NCBI GenBank assembly: GCA_900545345.1
Contig: UQYQ01000007.1
Location: 1-64,000 of the forward strand
DNA length: 64,000 bases
Source: an uncultured Ruminococcus sp.
Lineage (GTDB): Bacteria; Bacillota; Clostridia; Oscillospirales; Ruminococcaceae
Reading direction: 5' to 3'
Made by a program: the position numbers and the translations under genes
Part shown: positions 1-7,994 of the stretch, in pieces
How the letters are laid out: every line of letters starts with the position of its first letter
How positions within the stretch are numbered: the stretch's first letter is position 1
The notes under the pieces: model-generated
Seen by the model: the letters and a program-made list of their open reading frames with translations, nothing else
The model's database searches: none
What the model was told of the DNA's origin: nothing

Positions 1-26
1 AATTAAGGATTTAGAGGAGGAACAGC

Positions 27-251
27 ATGAACATAACTAGAGGAACAATCACAAGAACGGCAATACTCGGACTTGCATTAACAAATCAGGTACTAACAAT
101 ATTCGGGGTGTCACCCATACCAGTTGAAGATGGCACAATAACAAATTTAATTTCAGCAGGATTTACAATTGGGGCGAGTGTGACAGCTTGGTGGAAAAAC
201 AACAGCTTTACGCAGAAAGCTATTGAAGCGGACAAGATTTTGAAAGAGTAG
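27..251 (+). CDS. Phage holin, SPP1 family
   Basis: A 74-residue holin that would permeabilise the membrane at the end of phage growth so the endolysin can reach the wall. The sequence follows the SPP1/PhiH family pattern: a first hydrophobic stretch at about residues 10-28, a short turn containing SPIPVEDG, a second hydrophobic helix at about 40-56, then the signature AWWKNNSFT and a charged tail. The length is normal for the family. A strong GAGGAGG site stands 7 bases before the ATG. The lysin gene usually found beside it is not in the window and may lie just upstream. Confidence 0.9.
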   Translation: MNITRGTITRTAILGLALTNQVLTIFGVSPIPVEDGTITNLISAGFTIGASVTAWWKNNSFTQKAIEADKILKE

Positions 252-269
252 TAAATTAAATAAAAATAT

Positions 270-316
270 CAAAGCCTCTTGCATTTTGTTTTGAGCATAA
301 TGTAAGGGGCTCTTTG
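270..316 (+). terminator. Possible terminator after the holin
   Basis: An imperfect stem (CAAAG..CCTCTTGCATT against AATGTAAGGGGCTCTTTG, with G-U pairs and a two-base bulge) closes a 13-base loop about 20 bases after the holin stop. The T tract after it is poor, so this is tentative. The remaining bases to 477 are AT-rich and show no other feature. Confidence 0.4.
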
Positions 317-477
317 AGTTTGTATTATTTATAAATTGAAAATAAATATTATGTTAAGAAACGACCTAGTTATCCATTTTTAGTGATATATAAAGAAAAT
401 TACTTAAGTGTAATTTGCACTGTGGTTATTATGAAATATCAGATACTTTATTGGTTTAGATATGATAAGTATATTAC

Positions 478-3400
478 TTAAAATAGATAATCACATGAAT
501 CTAATTTAGTACAATCTAGTTTTGCTAAAGCGTAATCTACTCTATCATCACTATATTGAGGACGAGTACCATTTGTCCAGTTTCCTTCTAATTCAACTTT
601 TTTCAACAACAATGATTCAAGATATTTATACTTTATACTGTCAAAATATAAACTATTTAAGTTATTTATAAGATGTGCTCGTTTCATGTGCTTTATTTCG
701 ATTGTGTGTCTTTTTAACCAGAGCCGGTCTTTCAAATAAAGCCAGCCTAGAAATACTATGTACACAAGTATAGCTATAAATGATACAACCATGCAAGCAA
801 TTAATAAATATAGTAATACTTTGAATATTTTTATTAAAACTATAATAGCAAATATAATGATAACTATTAATAGGACCAGTATTAATTCTTGGACTATCTT
901 TTTTTTAAATACTTTAATTATCGTTTTAAAATTTTTAACATAATATTTAAAGTCATGAATGATTATTAATATATTGATTGCCATGAAAATTATCCACGAA
1001 ATAGTAAATATAGTAAATGTAGTAATACGTATAATAAACATTTTATTATTCACATTCATAAGTGTAAGGATTGTCATTGCTTCAGTAAGTATTAGAAATG
1101 TTTGATTGGGATAAAACCTAATTGTACGCATTATAATTGCAAGTATCAATAGAGAAAATACTGCAAAGCATGCTGACAGGATAATAACTATAAAATTTGG
1201 TTGTAATTGTATACTGTTTGTGTTATTAGGTATCTTATGGATAATTTGAAAGATGTCTATTTTAGATAAATCAATATGTAAAATAAAGTCGATTAAGTTC
1301 ATAATTGCAAGTGCTCCAATTGGAAACAATGTAAGCACACATGCTGCATTAAAAAGCATCGTCAAAAAATGCATGTTTCTAATATATCTAAATTTTGGTG
1401 ATATAGATAAGGAAAATCTGGTATTAGAAAACCTTTTAAAAAAAATTCTCATATTCAACTGTCCAAAATAGTTGATGAATTTATTTTCAATATTATACCC
1501 TAGTGTATTAATAGTTCTACAATTCTGCATAATTACATCATTTAACCAACGATTATTAATCCGAAACACTTCTAATACTAGTTTTTCTAACTGTTTTTTT
1601 GAAAATAAAACCATACTATTTACAATAGCTAACAAAATAATGTAATCAACTTTAGTATCATTTGTATTTGTATTTTTAGTGTGCTTTCTTAACACAATAT
1701 GTGTTAATATATAGTTACTTTTTTGTGCTTTTTTAGATTTAAGTATCTTTTTTACTAACTGGTAGAATTCTTTCTGAAAATCCGAAAGCACCTGTTTTCT
1801 ATTTCGGAACGCCTCTTTCATGAAATATAGAACACAGATCAATTCCTGACTTTCTTTTGAGTGTATATTATTAGCGTGATTGATATTTGTTTGAATTGTT
1901 TTCCAACAGAAATTGGCGATTTCCCTTGCTTTTTTTTCTTCTGCTACTTCACAATAAAGTACCAGTGCGTCTCTCATTCCGGTATCAGTAAGAATATTTC
2001 TGTAGTTCTCATATGCAATTACTTGCTTCTGATCAATAATATTTTCTACTAAAAAGAATTCTTGAAATCTGCGATGAACAAAAGAAATCGATTCATTTTG
2101 ACCGCCAAAGCGACAAATTTTAGCATATCTAAGTAACTCAAATATCTTTCTCCAGTATTCTTCGTTTTCATTTTTATACAAAAGTTTAGTAGGACATTCT
2201 AAACCGCATTCTTCTGTTTCATGCATAAAGAAAGACAGTTTTTTGGCTGCCTGATAAATATCATCAGCCTTCATGTTTTCTTTTTCAAGTTTATCAGCAC
2301 ATTTTTTCAATCGTTCCTCTATAAATCCGTGATATAGTTCCATTTGATTTTTCGGTAAAACTAGCCCTTTGTCCATAATGAAGTTAATTAGCAATACCAG
2401 ATAAAATGGATTACGGCATAACGACACTAAATCCTCACGTCCATTAAAAAGAAGATTTGTTACATCCTCGGAATGAATCAAATACTTTTTTAACATAGTC
2501 TTTATTTTTATATCACTAAATTCTTGTATTTTTAATGTAACAGTAGCACCCACAGATGCAGAAGGAGATTTATAGAGGCGTGATGCGACCACACCGCCAC
2601 TTTGATTGGGACCAGTTAAAAATTGGTAAATTAGAGCCGAAATGCCATCTATCAATTCTTGACAGTTTTTCTTTCCCATCAGGCATGGCATTTCATCAAA
2701 GGAGTCAAATACAAAGTACCATCGTCCATCATCAAGCATTCGTTGAAAATATTCATTTAAAAAACTTTCTGTTGAAAAGTCTGCTTTCGTTTCGAATGTT
2801 TTTCTAATAAATGCAATCAAGTCTTTTTTATTTGGCATATGTTCCAGATTCCATTCCTCATTCCATTCTTTTAGGTTTACATAAACAGGAATTTTGTTCG
2901 TCTTTTTTGATTCTTTTAATAAATCTAAGCAAAGTTTTCTCATAGATACGCTTTTACCAGTACCAGGAGATCCCAAAACTAGATAAACAGTTCTATTGCG
3001 TCGGTTGCTTTTTAAACATTTGAGTAAGTCTTCATATTTTTTCTTTCTTTTTCCACCATTATCTACTTCAACTTCTGCTTCTAAAGGGGTAAACTGGCTT
3101 TCGCTCCAATTCGTTTCTCGATTTATTTCTTCTATCCACTGTTGAAGTGTTTTACAAAACATTTCACTTTTTTCTGTAAAACTTTTTTCTTTCAGCTCTT
3201 CATCTTTACTACCACGTAGTTTTTTCATTGCAGTATGATCTTTTCTATTATAAAAAACTTCAAATACGATCCATATAAGTACAATTGTAATCGTAGTACT
3301 CATCTCATTGCTAATATTTATAACGATATCTTTTCCAATTGCTAAACAGATTTTTTGAGCAAAAAATGTATATACTTTACTTGCTATATACATAAATGGA

Positions 3401-3645
3401 ATATTTGAAAACCAATGAATTAATACTGCAATAATTTCTGGGATGAGAAGTTCAATAATACTAGACATTCCATCTGTTTCAAGACCTTTTACAATGGACA
3501 TAACGATAACAGCTATAACTACAAAACCGATAATACATTTTGCTATAGTTTCTTCGATTAAAAAATGTATTAATAGAAAACTCAGAACAATTAAGCTAAT
3601 TTTAAAAAAGATACATAATTTTTTCTTCTTTTTCATATGTTTCAC
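478..3645 (-). CDS. Membrane-embedded NACHT-family NTPase (prophage cargo, possible defence protein)
   Basis: A 1055-residue STAND/NACHT ATPase. Residues about 10-60 and 65-130 contain several hydrophobic helices. The NACHT core follows, with Walker A GSPGTGKS (225-232), Walker B YFVFDSFDE (310-318), a downstream ASR arginine motif, and the FVHRRFQEFF signature near 565-575 that closes NACHT modules. The region from about 600 to 760 is helical, and about 770-970 holds many further membrane segments. Bacterial NACHT proteins are known antiphage sensors; their nucleotide-driven oligomerisation activates an effector. Here the only visible effector candidate is the membrane region, so pore formation or membrane damage is an inference. 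The annotated start is GTG. An ATG three codons in (3636-3634) has GGGTG six bases ahead and may be the true start. It is the only gene between the holin and the cotJC junction and has its own promoter, which fits lysogenic-conversion cargo. Confidence 0.8.
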   Translation of the reverse strand: MKHMKKKKKLCIFFKISLIVLSFLLIHFLIEETIAKCIIGFVVIAVIVMSIVKGLETDGMSSIIELLIPEIIAVLIHWFSNIPFMYIASKVYTFFAQKICLAIGKDIVINISNEMSTTITIVLIWIVFEVFYNRKDHTAMKKLRGSKDEELKEKSFTEKSEMFCKTLQQWIEEINRETNWSESQFTPLEAEVEVDNGGKRKKKYEDLLKCLKSNRRNRTVYLVLGSPGTGKSVSMRKLCLDLLKESKKTNKIPVYVNLKEWNEEWNLEHMPNKKDLIAFIRKTFETKADFSTESFLNEYFQRMLDDGRWYFVFDSFDEMPCLMGKKNCQELIDGISALIYQFLTGPNQSGGVVASRLYKSPSASVGATVTLKIQEFSDIKIKTMLKKYLIHSEDVTNLLFNGREDLVSLCRNPFYLVLLINFIMDKGLVLPKNQMELYHGFIEERLKKCADKLEKENMKADDIYQAAKKLSFFMHETEECGLECPTKLLYKNENEEYWRKIFELLRYAKICRFGGQNESISFVHRRFQEFFLVENIIDQKQVIAYENYRNILTDTGMRDALVLYCEVAEEKKAREIANFCWKTIQTNINHANNIHSKESQELICVLYFMKEAFRNRKQVLSDFQKEFYQLVKKILKSKKAQKSNYILTHIVLRKHTKNTNTNDTKVDYIILLAIVNSMVLFSKKQLEKLVLEVFRINNRWLNDVIMQNCRTINTLGYNIENKFINYFGQLNMRIFFKRFSNTRFSLSISPKFRYIRNMHFLTMLFNAACVLTLFPIGALAIMNLIDFILHIDLSKIDIFQIIHKIPNNTNSIQLQPNFIVIILSACFAVFSLLILAIIMRTIRFYPNQTFLILTEAMTILTLMNVNNKMFIIRITTFTIFTISWIIFMAINILIIIHDFKYYVKNFKTIIKVFKKKIVQELILVLLIVIIIFAIIVLIKIFKVLLYLLIACMVVSFIAILVYIVFLGWLYLKDRLWLKRHTIEIKHMKRAHLINNLNSLYFDSIKYKYLESLLLKKVELEGNWTNGTRPQYSDDRVDYALAKLDCTKLDSCDYLF

Positions 3646-3695
3646 CCAGTTTTCTGATTTTTTGAAATTTGACTAAGAATTACAAGTTTCTTAAT

Positions 3696-3724
3696 ATTAT
3701 ACCATAATTCGTCAAGATTGTCCA
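3696..3724 (-). promoter_or_regulatory. Sigma-A promoter of the NACHT gene
   Basis: Minus-strand TGGACA, a 17-base spacer and TATAAT, with TGG directly before the -10 (extended -10). Transcription would start near 3689, about 45-50 bases before the gene. This indicates expression from the lysogen independent of late phage promoters. Confidence 0.75.
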
Positions 3725-3997
3725 GTATATCTCAAATGATGTGGTGCTTTGTACAAATAAACCTAATGCTATTTGAATTATCAAGCCCAAATGAAGTTAA
3801 CTTTTTTCAGAAAGACTTAATTATATGTTTATTATGGAACTTTTTAACTAAAAATTTGAGGTGAAATAAAAACATTAAAAAGTTGAATTTATAAAATAAT
3901 TAGAGTATTTTCCGTTACCTAAACCTCATTAATACCAAATATTCATCAACAAAAATATAATATGGTTTATCAAGTTTTTTACATAGTTAACCACCAC

Positions 3998-4030
3998 ACA
4001 AGCTAGTCGTAATTGACTGGCTTGTTTTTT
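3998..4030 (+). terminator. Strong terminator at the prophage-host junction
   Basis: An 11-base stem (ACAAGCTAGTC with GACTGGCTTGT, one G-U pair) with a 6-base loop is followed by six T's, the textbook form for a plus-strand transcript. No plus-strand gene lies directly before it. It probably insulates the cotJ operon from phage transcription or belongs to the phage end. Bases 3725-3997 are AT-rich with no recognisable gene. Confidence 0.8.
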
Positions 4031-4038
4031 ATTGCTTA

Positions 4039-4149
4039 TCACTTTTTACAATTAAGACCGCCGAATTGAGTTATGATAACTTTAGCAAGTGCAGGATTAG
4101 GATTTTTAATGTTTACCGGATATTCAAGCTTTTTTTCATATTGCCACAT
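4039..4149 (-). pseudogene. cotJC: cotJC 5' fragment, cut by the prophage
   Basis: A 36-codon ORF starting MWQYEKKLEYPVN and reaching ITQFGGL, then four residues and TGA. This matches the N-terminus of CotJC, the manganese-catalase-like spore-coat protein of about 190 residues, whose start reads MW.YEKKLQYPV..... and continues QYGG..GEL. Homology stops just after the FGG position. The start codon shares one base with the cotJB stop (TAATG), the normal translational coupling of cotJB-cotJC. The break abuts phage-type sequence, so the gene was most likely split by integration rather than by decay. If the element excises during sporulation, the gene could be restored. It is too short for ordinary ORF calling. 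Confidence 0.8.
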
Positions 4150-4406
4150 TAGTTCTCACTCCTTTCCCATGGCCATGGTGTAGTTGCCCAAGTCCATTCA
4201 TCTGTACTGTTTACACCGCTTACTCTCAGCGGAGCATATTTTTTCTCATATTTTTCTAAGGCTTCTTCGTATTCTTTTTGATGTTTTTGGAAATATTCTA
4301 AAGCCATTTTACAATTAGGATGGCTGTCAAGGTAAAGATTGGCTTCTGTTACTGCAAAGCTGTGCATTCTTATTAATTTTAAAAGCTTACTTTGTTCTGC
4401 GTCCAT
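4149..4406 (-). CDS. cotJB: Spore coat protein CotJB
   Basis: An 85-residue protein with the CotJB pattern: an N-terminal helix (about residues 4-35, SKLLKLIRMHSFAVTEANLYLD), then SHPNCKMALEYFQKH and a helix of alternating charged residues, ending in an aromatic tail with WTWATTPWPWE. CotJB belongs to the polypeptide composition of the spore coat and is made in the mother cell. The gene starts inside the end of cotJA (20-base overlap) and ends on the start of the cotJC fragment. The length is normal and the frame is intact, so the prophage damaged only the third gene of the operon. Confidence 0.9.
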   Translation of the reverse strand: MDAEQSKLLKLIRMHSFAVTEANLYLDSHPNCKMALEYFQKHQKEYEEALEKYEKKYAPLRVSGVNSTDEWTWATTPWPWERSEN

Positions 4407-4623
4407 TTTTTACAGCCTCCTCTCCTATAAACGGTTTGTCAAGTGATGGGAAAATGGTACCCCTTGATAATGCTATATTATCATCATATGGCCTCTCCCA
4501 TTTCTGGAATGGTACATATGCCATGGCTATAGGTGTGTGCGTTGGAAACTCACCTTCAGGCTGAGGGCAGCCTTCGTCAAAGCCCATTGCGGAGAGGTCG
4601 TTTTTATTAGTAAAAATCTCCAT
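4387..4623 (-). CDS. cotJA: Spore coat associated protein CotJA
   Basis: A 78-residue protein rich in proline and aromatic residues. It contains the family core THTPIAMAYVPFQKWERPYD followed by the repeat-like ALSRGTIFPSLDKPFIG, which is typical of CotJA. AAGGAGA stands 7 bases before the ATG. It heads the cotJABC operon, which in Bacillus is transcribed by sigma-E in the mother cell. I could not pick out a convincing sigma-E promoter in the 350 bases upstream. Confidence 0.9.
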   Translation of the reverse strand: MEIFTNKNDLSAMGFDEGCPQPEGEFPTHTPIAMAYVPFQKWERPYDDNIALSRGTIFPSLDKPFIGEEAVKNGRRTK

Positions 4624-4722
4624 GTATGATTCTCCTTATAATTATTTGTGGTTTTATACCTTAAGTGATGAAGTGATTATGTTTAATAAACGATTTGAAT
4701 TAAAATAAAACAGGCATAAAAT

Positions 4723-4768
4723 ATGTAACTACCTCGTGGTTGTTACATCACATTTTATTATATGTGAT
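4723..4768. repeat. Two adjacent inverted repeats in the cotJ upstream region
   Basis: The first is ATGTAACTACC against GGTTGTTACAT (4723-4733 with 4738-4748, one mismatch). The second is ATCACAT against ATGTGAT (4747-4753 with 4762-4768), followed by a run of T's. They lie between divergent genes and could be operators or a weak terminator. Otherwise the gap 4624-4907 shows only AT-rich sequence. Confidence 0.4.
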
Positions 4769-4907
4769 TAAATTTTTTTTGTTATTACAAAAAATATTGT
4801 CGTTACATTTTGTGTTTTGTCAAAAAAATTTTTACATAAGAAAAATATGGCAGAGAAACGACTTAATGCTATTAATAAAAACAAAAAAACGATAATATAA
4901 TATTTAC

Positions 4908-4936
4908 TTGAAAAATATCACATATTAGTATATAAT
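4908..4936 (+). promoter_or_regulatory. Sigma-A promoter for the 4974 gene
   Basis: TTGAAA, a 17-base spacer and TATAAT. Transcription would start near 4943, about 30 bases before the gene. Confidence 0.8.
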
Positions 4937-4973
4937 TGATTATGTATCTTATAATTTTAAAAGGAGAACAGTT

Positions 4974-5339
4974 ATGAAAAGGTTTAAACTATACAGCAAT
5001 TATGAACCTGAGAAAATAGGGAAAATTGCACTGTTTTCTTTTTTAATGAGCTTTGTTTTTAAGGGGAGAAAAAAAGACGGCAGGCATAAAAATATATTTA
5101 ATCGTTTTATAAAAAACTTCGGAAGAGTATCAGCGGTTGTTGGACTTGCATCGGCAATCGGTGCAAAAAATGCTGTGAAGGCTAAGGAAGATGAAATGAG
5201 CTTTGAAGAAGCGGTAAAAAAGTATAATGAATCTGTCGGTGAAACAGTTATAGATATTGAGTATGATAAAAACGGTTATGCAAAAAGTACATGTAAAAGT
5301 ACTAAGACATTTACGAACACAAGTGCTATGACAGAGTAA
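4974..5339 (+). CDS. Hypothetical small membrane or secreted protein
   Basis: A 121-residue protein that I do not recognise. A hydrophobic stretch at about residues 18-32 (KIALFSFLMSFVFKG) is followed by a basic region, a second hydrophobic patch (SAVVGLASAIGAKNAVKA, about 51-68) that looks like a signal or membrane segment, and a hydrophilic C-terminus with an acidic then Ser/Thr-rich end. AAAAGGAG stands well placed before the ATG. It lies 34 bases before the phospholipase gene and shares its promoter, so the two are probably co-expressed; a role as partner or small surface protein is inference. Confidence 0.55.
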   Translation: MKRFKLYSNYEPEKIGKIALFSFLMSFVFKGRKKDGRHKNIFNRFIKNFGRVSAVVGLASAIGAKNAVKAKEDEMSFEEAVKKYNESVGETVIDIEYDKNGYAKSTCKSTKTFTNTSAMTE

Positions 5340-5373
5340 GTTTCTTTGTCGCCGAGAAAGGTTATGAATTTTA

Positions 5374-6537
5374 ATGAAAAAGGAAATCCTTATTTCATTA
5401 GGCGTTTTGTCAGCAGGCGCAATACTGTTAAAGCCTAAGAAAGCAAGTGCGTGGTTTTCAGACACTCATTCTGCTATTTTTGAAAACGCTCTTGAGATAT
5501 TGAAAAATGATAATAAAACTGACGCATACGAATTTTATAAAACTAATCAGGACAGAATTGCATATGGTGTAATAGTTCCTGATTTTAAAGGGGACAGAAA
5601 TAAGGGCAGCGGAATGCACTACTATTCTTCGTGCGATAAAAACGGGAATGCTCTTGCACCGTCGGTCACTGGTTTTTATGCAAACAGATTGGGTGATTAT
5701 GCCCCTTCTGCCAGAACAATGCTTGAAGAAAACTATACTATGAGTTTAATTCAGTATAAAAACAATATGACGGATATGGCTTTTGATTCTTTGGGAAGAT
5801 GTGTTCATTTTATTTCAGATGTCGGATGTACTGTTCATACTACAAATCTTATATCGCTTCCGATAAGAAATAATCCGCATCATTGCTATGAGAAGTATTC
5901 ACTTGCAAATATGGAAAAGTATCATGCTAAAGCTTGTGAGGATACTCTTTATGATGAATACATGAATAAAAGCTTAGGAGATATGCTGAATAATCTTTCT
6001 GAAAAGTCTTCAAAGTATTATGCTGATGTAAAAGCTGTTGAAGATGTTACATTCAAAAATGCACTTGAGCATATGCTTCCTCTGACTGAAAAGAATGTCG
6101 CCGCATTTTTAAACGCTTATTATGAAAAGCTTTCGGAGAATTTAAGGACGACAATAAAAATCATGACGGATTTGAAGATAAAATCTGTATGTGATAACAC
6201 ATATCTTACCGTTTTTGAAAACGGTAGGGTTGGATTATCAAAGCTTGATGACAAGTTAAACCAGACTTTTAACATAAGGCTCAATCTTGACGGAAGCGTT
6301 AGAATTGTAAACAAACAAGGCAATATTGTTTGTGACGGCATGTTTGGTTTCAAATGTGGAAAAGCAATTAAAAATAACGGTTTCAGATTGACTGAAACAA
6401 ACGGGGATTTTAAAATTACAACCGAGTATTCACGATTTTCAAAAATGCTTACGAATTCAAAAAGACTTTCTAAGTACAGAGTTTTTCAAAAACATTTTGC
6501 TCCTGTGAATGAAGGTCAGCTTTGGAAGTTTGAATAG
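5374..6537 (+). CDS. Secreted zinc-dependent phospholipase C with C-terminal lectin-like domain
   Basis: A 387-residue member of the alpha-toxin/PC-PLC family, which hydrolyses phospholipid head groups outside the cell. Residues 1-26 form a signal peptide ending ASA. The mature protein starts with Trp27, which in this family is itself a zinc ligand. All nine expected ligands can be placed: W27, H32, D70, H82, H145, D149, H155, H169 and E173. The stretch from H145 (HFISD, then VHTTN) is the clearest family match. Residues about 265-387 lack catalytic motifs and look like a beta-trefoil (ricin-type) module, ending QLWKFE. Alpha-toxin instead carries a PLAT/C2 domain, so membrane targeting differs. 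Role in lipid scavenging or host interaction is inference. Confidence 0.8.
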   Translation: MKKEILISLGVLSAGAILLKPKKASAWFSDTHSAIFENALEILKNDNKTDAYEFYKTNQDRIAYGVIVPDFKGDRNKGSGMHYYSSCDKNGNALAPSVTGFYANRLGDYAPSARTMLEENYTMSLIQYKNNMTDMAFDSLGRCVHFISDVGCTVHTTNLISLPIRNNPHHCYEKYSLANMEKYHAKACEDTLYDEYMNKSLGDMLNNLSEKSSKYYADVKAVEDVTFKNALEHMLPLTEKNVAAFLNAYYEKLSENLRTTIKIMTDLKIKSVCDNTYLTVFENGRVGLSKLDDKLNQTFNIRLNLDGSVRIVNKQGNIVCDGMFGFKCGKAIKNNGFRLTETNGDFKITTEYSRFSKMLTNSKRLSKYRVFQKHFAPVNEGQLWKFE

Positions 6538-6607
6538 TTTTATTTGAGAATATATCATTGAAGATATTTTAATTAGTATTTTACTTTGAGAAAGGAAAAT
6601 TTATATT

Positions 6608-7816
6608 ATGAAAACACTTGTACTTCTATGTGACGGAATGGCAGATTACCCTGTGAAGGAGTTGGGTGATAAAACTCCTATGGGTGCGTCATTTACTCCT
6701 AATATGGATAGGCTGGCTAAAAAAAGCTATATGGGACTTGTAAAGACGGTTGCCGATAATATGAAACCGGGAAGCGATGTTGCAAATCTTGCGGTTTTGG
6801 GATATGACCCTCAGGTTTATTATTCAGGTCGTTCACCGCTTGAAGCAGGTTCAATCGGTATTGATATGAAGCCTACTGATGTTTCTTTAAGATGCAATCT
6901 GGTTACACTGTCGGATGAGCCGGATTACGCAGACAAAACTATTCTTGATTATTGTGCTGATGATATTTCAACAGCTGAGGCAAAAGAAATTGTAAAAACC
7001 TTGGCTGAACATTTTAACAATGATGAATTTCAGCTTTATGCAGGTGTTTCATACCGTCACTGCTTGATTTGGAATAACGGTACTACAGATGTCGGAACGC
7101 TGACTCCTCCTCATGATATAACAGGAAAGCCGATTAAGGATTACATACCTGCTCATGATAATGCAAAGAAGCTTTATGATATGATGGTTGAAAGCTATGA
7201 AATACTTAAAGACCATCCGGTTAATAAGGCCAGAGAAGCAAAAGGATTAAGACCTGCTAATTCTATGTGGTTCTGGGGTGAGGGAACAAGAAAAGCACTT
7301 ATGCCGTTTGAAGAAAAATACGGACTAAAAGGTTCGATAATCTCTGCAGTTGACCTATTAAAGGGTATAGGAAAATTCAGCGGTATGAATGTTGTTGATG
7401 TAGAAGGTGCAACAGGTTATATTGATACTGATTTTGAGGGTAAGGCAAATGCGGCAATAAAAGAATTTAAAAACGGTCAGGATTTTGTTTACATTCATGT
7501 TGAAGCCCCTGATGAGTGCGGACACAGACATGAGATTGAAAATAAGAAAAAATCTCTCGAACTGATTGATGAAAAGATTTTAGGGCCTGTTTTAAATGCG
7601 TTGGAAGAATATGATGACTATAAAGTTTTGATTATGCCTGACCATGCAACACCTTTAGAGCTTAGAACTCATACAAATGACCCTATTCCTTTCTTAATGT
7701 ATCACAAAAACGGTGAGGTTGAGGGTAAGAACGAATTTACTGAGCAAACCTGCAAGGATACAGGTGTTTATATCGAGGACGGTCACAATATTCTAAGTAA
7801 ATTTCTTGCAAGGTAA
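6608..7816 (+). CDS. ApgM-family alkaline-phosphatase-fold enzyme, probable homoserine kinase
   Basis: A 402-residue member of the archaeal-type cofactor-independent phosphoglycerate mutase family. It opens LCDGMADYP, contains PGSDVANLAVLGYDP (metal and active-site serine region) and SPLEAGSIG, and near the end has IMPDHATP and RTHTNDPIP metal-binding motifs. Within this family one branch is the proposed homoserine kinase of organisms lacking ThrB. Two points favour that branch: aspartate kinase is the next gene on the same strand, and a full-length canonical gpmI is present at 29126-30700. The family call is firm; the substrate is inference. AGAAAGGA stands before the ATG. Confidence 0.75.
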   Translation: MKTLVLLCDGMADYPVKELGDKTPMGASFTPNMDRLAKKSYMGLVKTVADNMKPGSDVANLAVLGYDPQVYYSGRSPLEAGSIGIDMKPTDVSLRCNLVTLSDEPDYADKTILDYCADDISTAEAKEIVKTLAEHFNNDEFQLYAGVSYRHCLIWNNGTTDVGTLTPPHDITGKPIKDYIPAHDNAKKLYDMMVESYEILKDHPVNKAREAKGLRPANSMWFWGEGTRKALMPFEEKYGLKGSIISAVDLLKGIGKFSGMNVVDVEGATGYIDTDFEGKANAAIKEFKNGQDFVYIHVEAPDECGHRHEIENKKKSLELIDEKILGPVLNALEEYDDYKVLIMPDHATPLELRTHTNDPIPFLMYHKNGEVEGKNEFTEQTCKDTGVYIEDGHNILSKFLAR

Positions 7817-7893
7817 TATGTAGTTCATGCAAATACAGTTGTATTTGAACAAAAAACACGGGAAAATTAAGAGTTATTTGTATTATATGTCAA

Positions 7894-7922
7894 TTGACTG
7901 TTTTTCTAATTTTGAATATAAT
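7894..7922 (+). promoter_or_regulatory. Sigma-A promoter for aspartate kinase
   Basis: TTGACT, a 17-base spacer and TATAAT. The start would be near 7929, giving a leader of about 66 bases. Confidence 0.8.
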
Positions 7923-7958
7923 ATATAAAGATATTTTGACATTTAAAAATCTGGAAAC

Positions 7959-7994
7959 AGGAGGAATGCTCGAAACAGGGCATATTTATTAAAA
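7959..7994 (+). promoter_or_regulatory. Unusual ribosome binding region: hairpin between AGGAGG and the lysC start
   Basis: A perfect AGGAGG (7959-7964) lies 30 bases before the lysC ATG, too far for normal use. Between them ATGCTC (7966-7971) pairs with GGGCAT (7978-7983) over a six-base loop, which would shorten the effective spacing to roughly a normal value. The same bases also contain an 8-codon ORF (7966-7992) whose ATG is only one base from AGGAGG. Confidence 0.45.

Larger units (their letters stand above)
1..4038. mobile_element. Right end of a prophage, interrupting cotJC
   Basis: The segment runs from the window edge to the point where cotJC homology stops. It carries an SPP1-type holin (27-251), which marks a lysis module, then a NACHT ATPase gene on the opposite strand, then the 5' fragment of cotJC (4039-4149). 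A lysis module followed by one cargo gene and the attachment site is a common layout for a prophage end. The rest of the prophage, an integrase and the missing 3' part of cotJC should lie left of the window; this is inference. The exact att core cannot be set without the other end. The left boundary given is the window edge, not the element's end. Confidence 0.7.

Noticed and set aside
4624..4907. Sigma-E promoter for the cotJ operon
   Set aside because: One CATACAT-like string lies next to the start codon and cannot be a -10. No convincing -35/-10 pair was found.
7966..7992. Eight-codon leader peptide before lysC
   Set aside because: Its ATG is one base from AGGAGG, too close for initiation, and it is not enriched in lysine or threonine codons. 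Kept only as part of the hairpin note.
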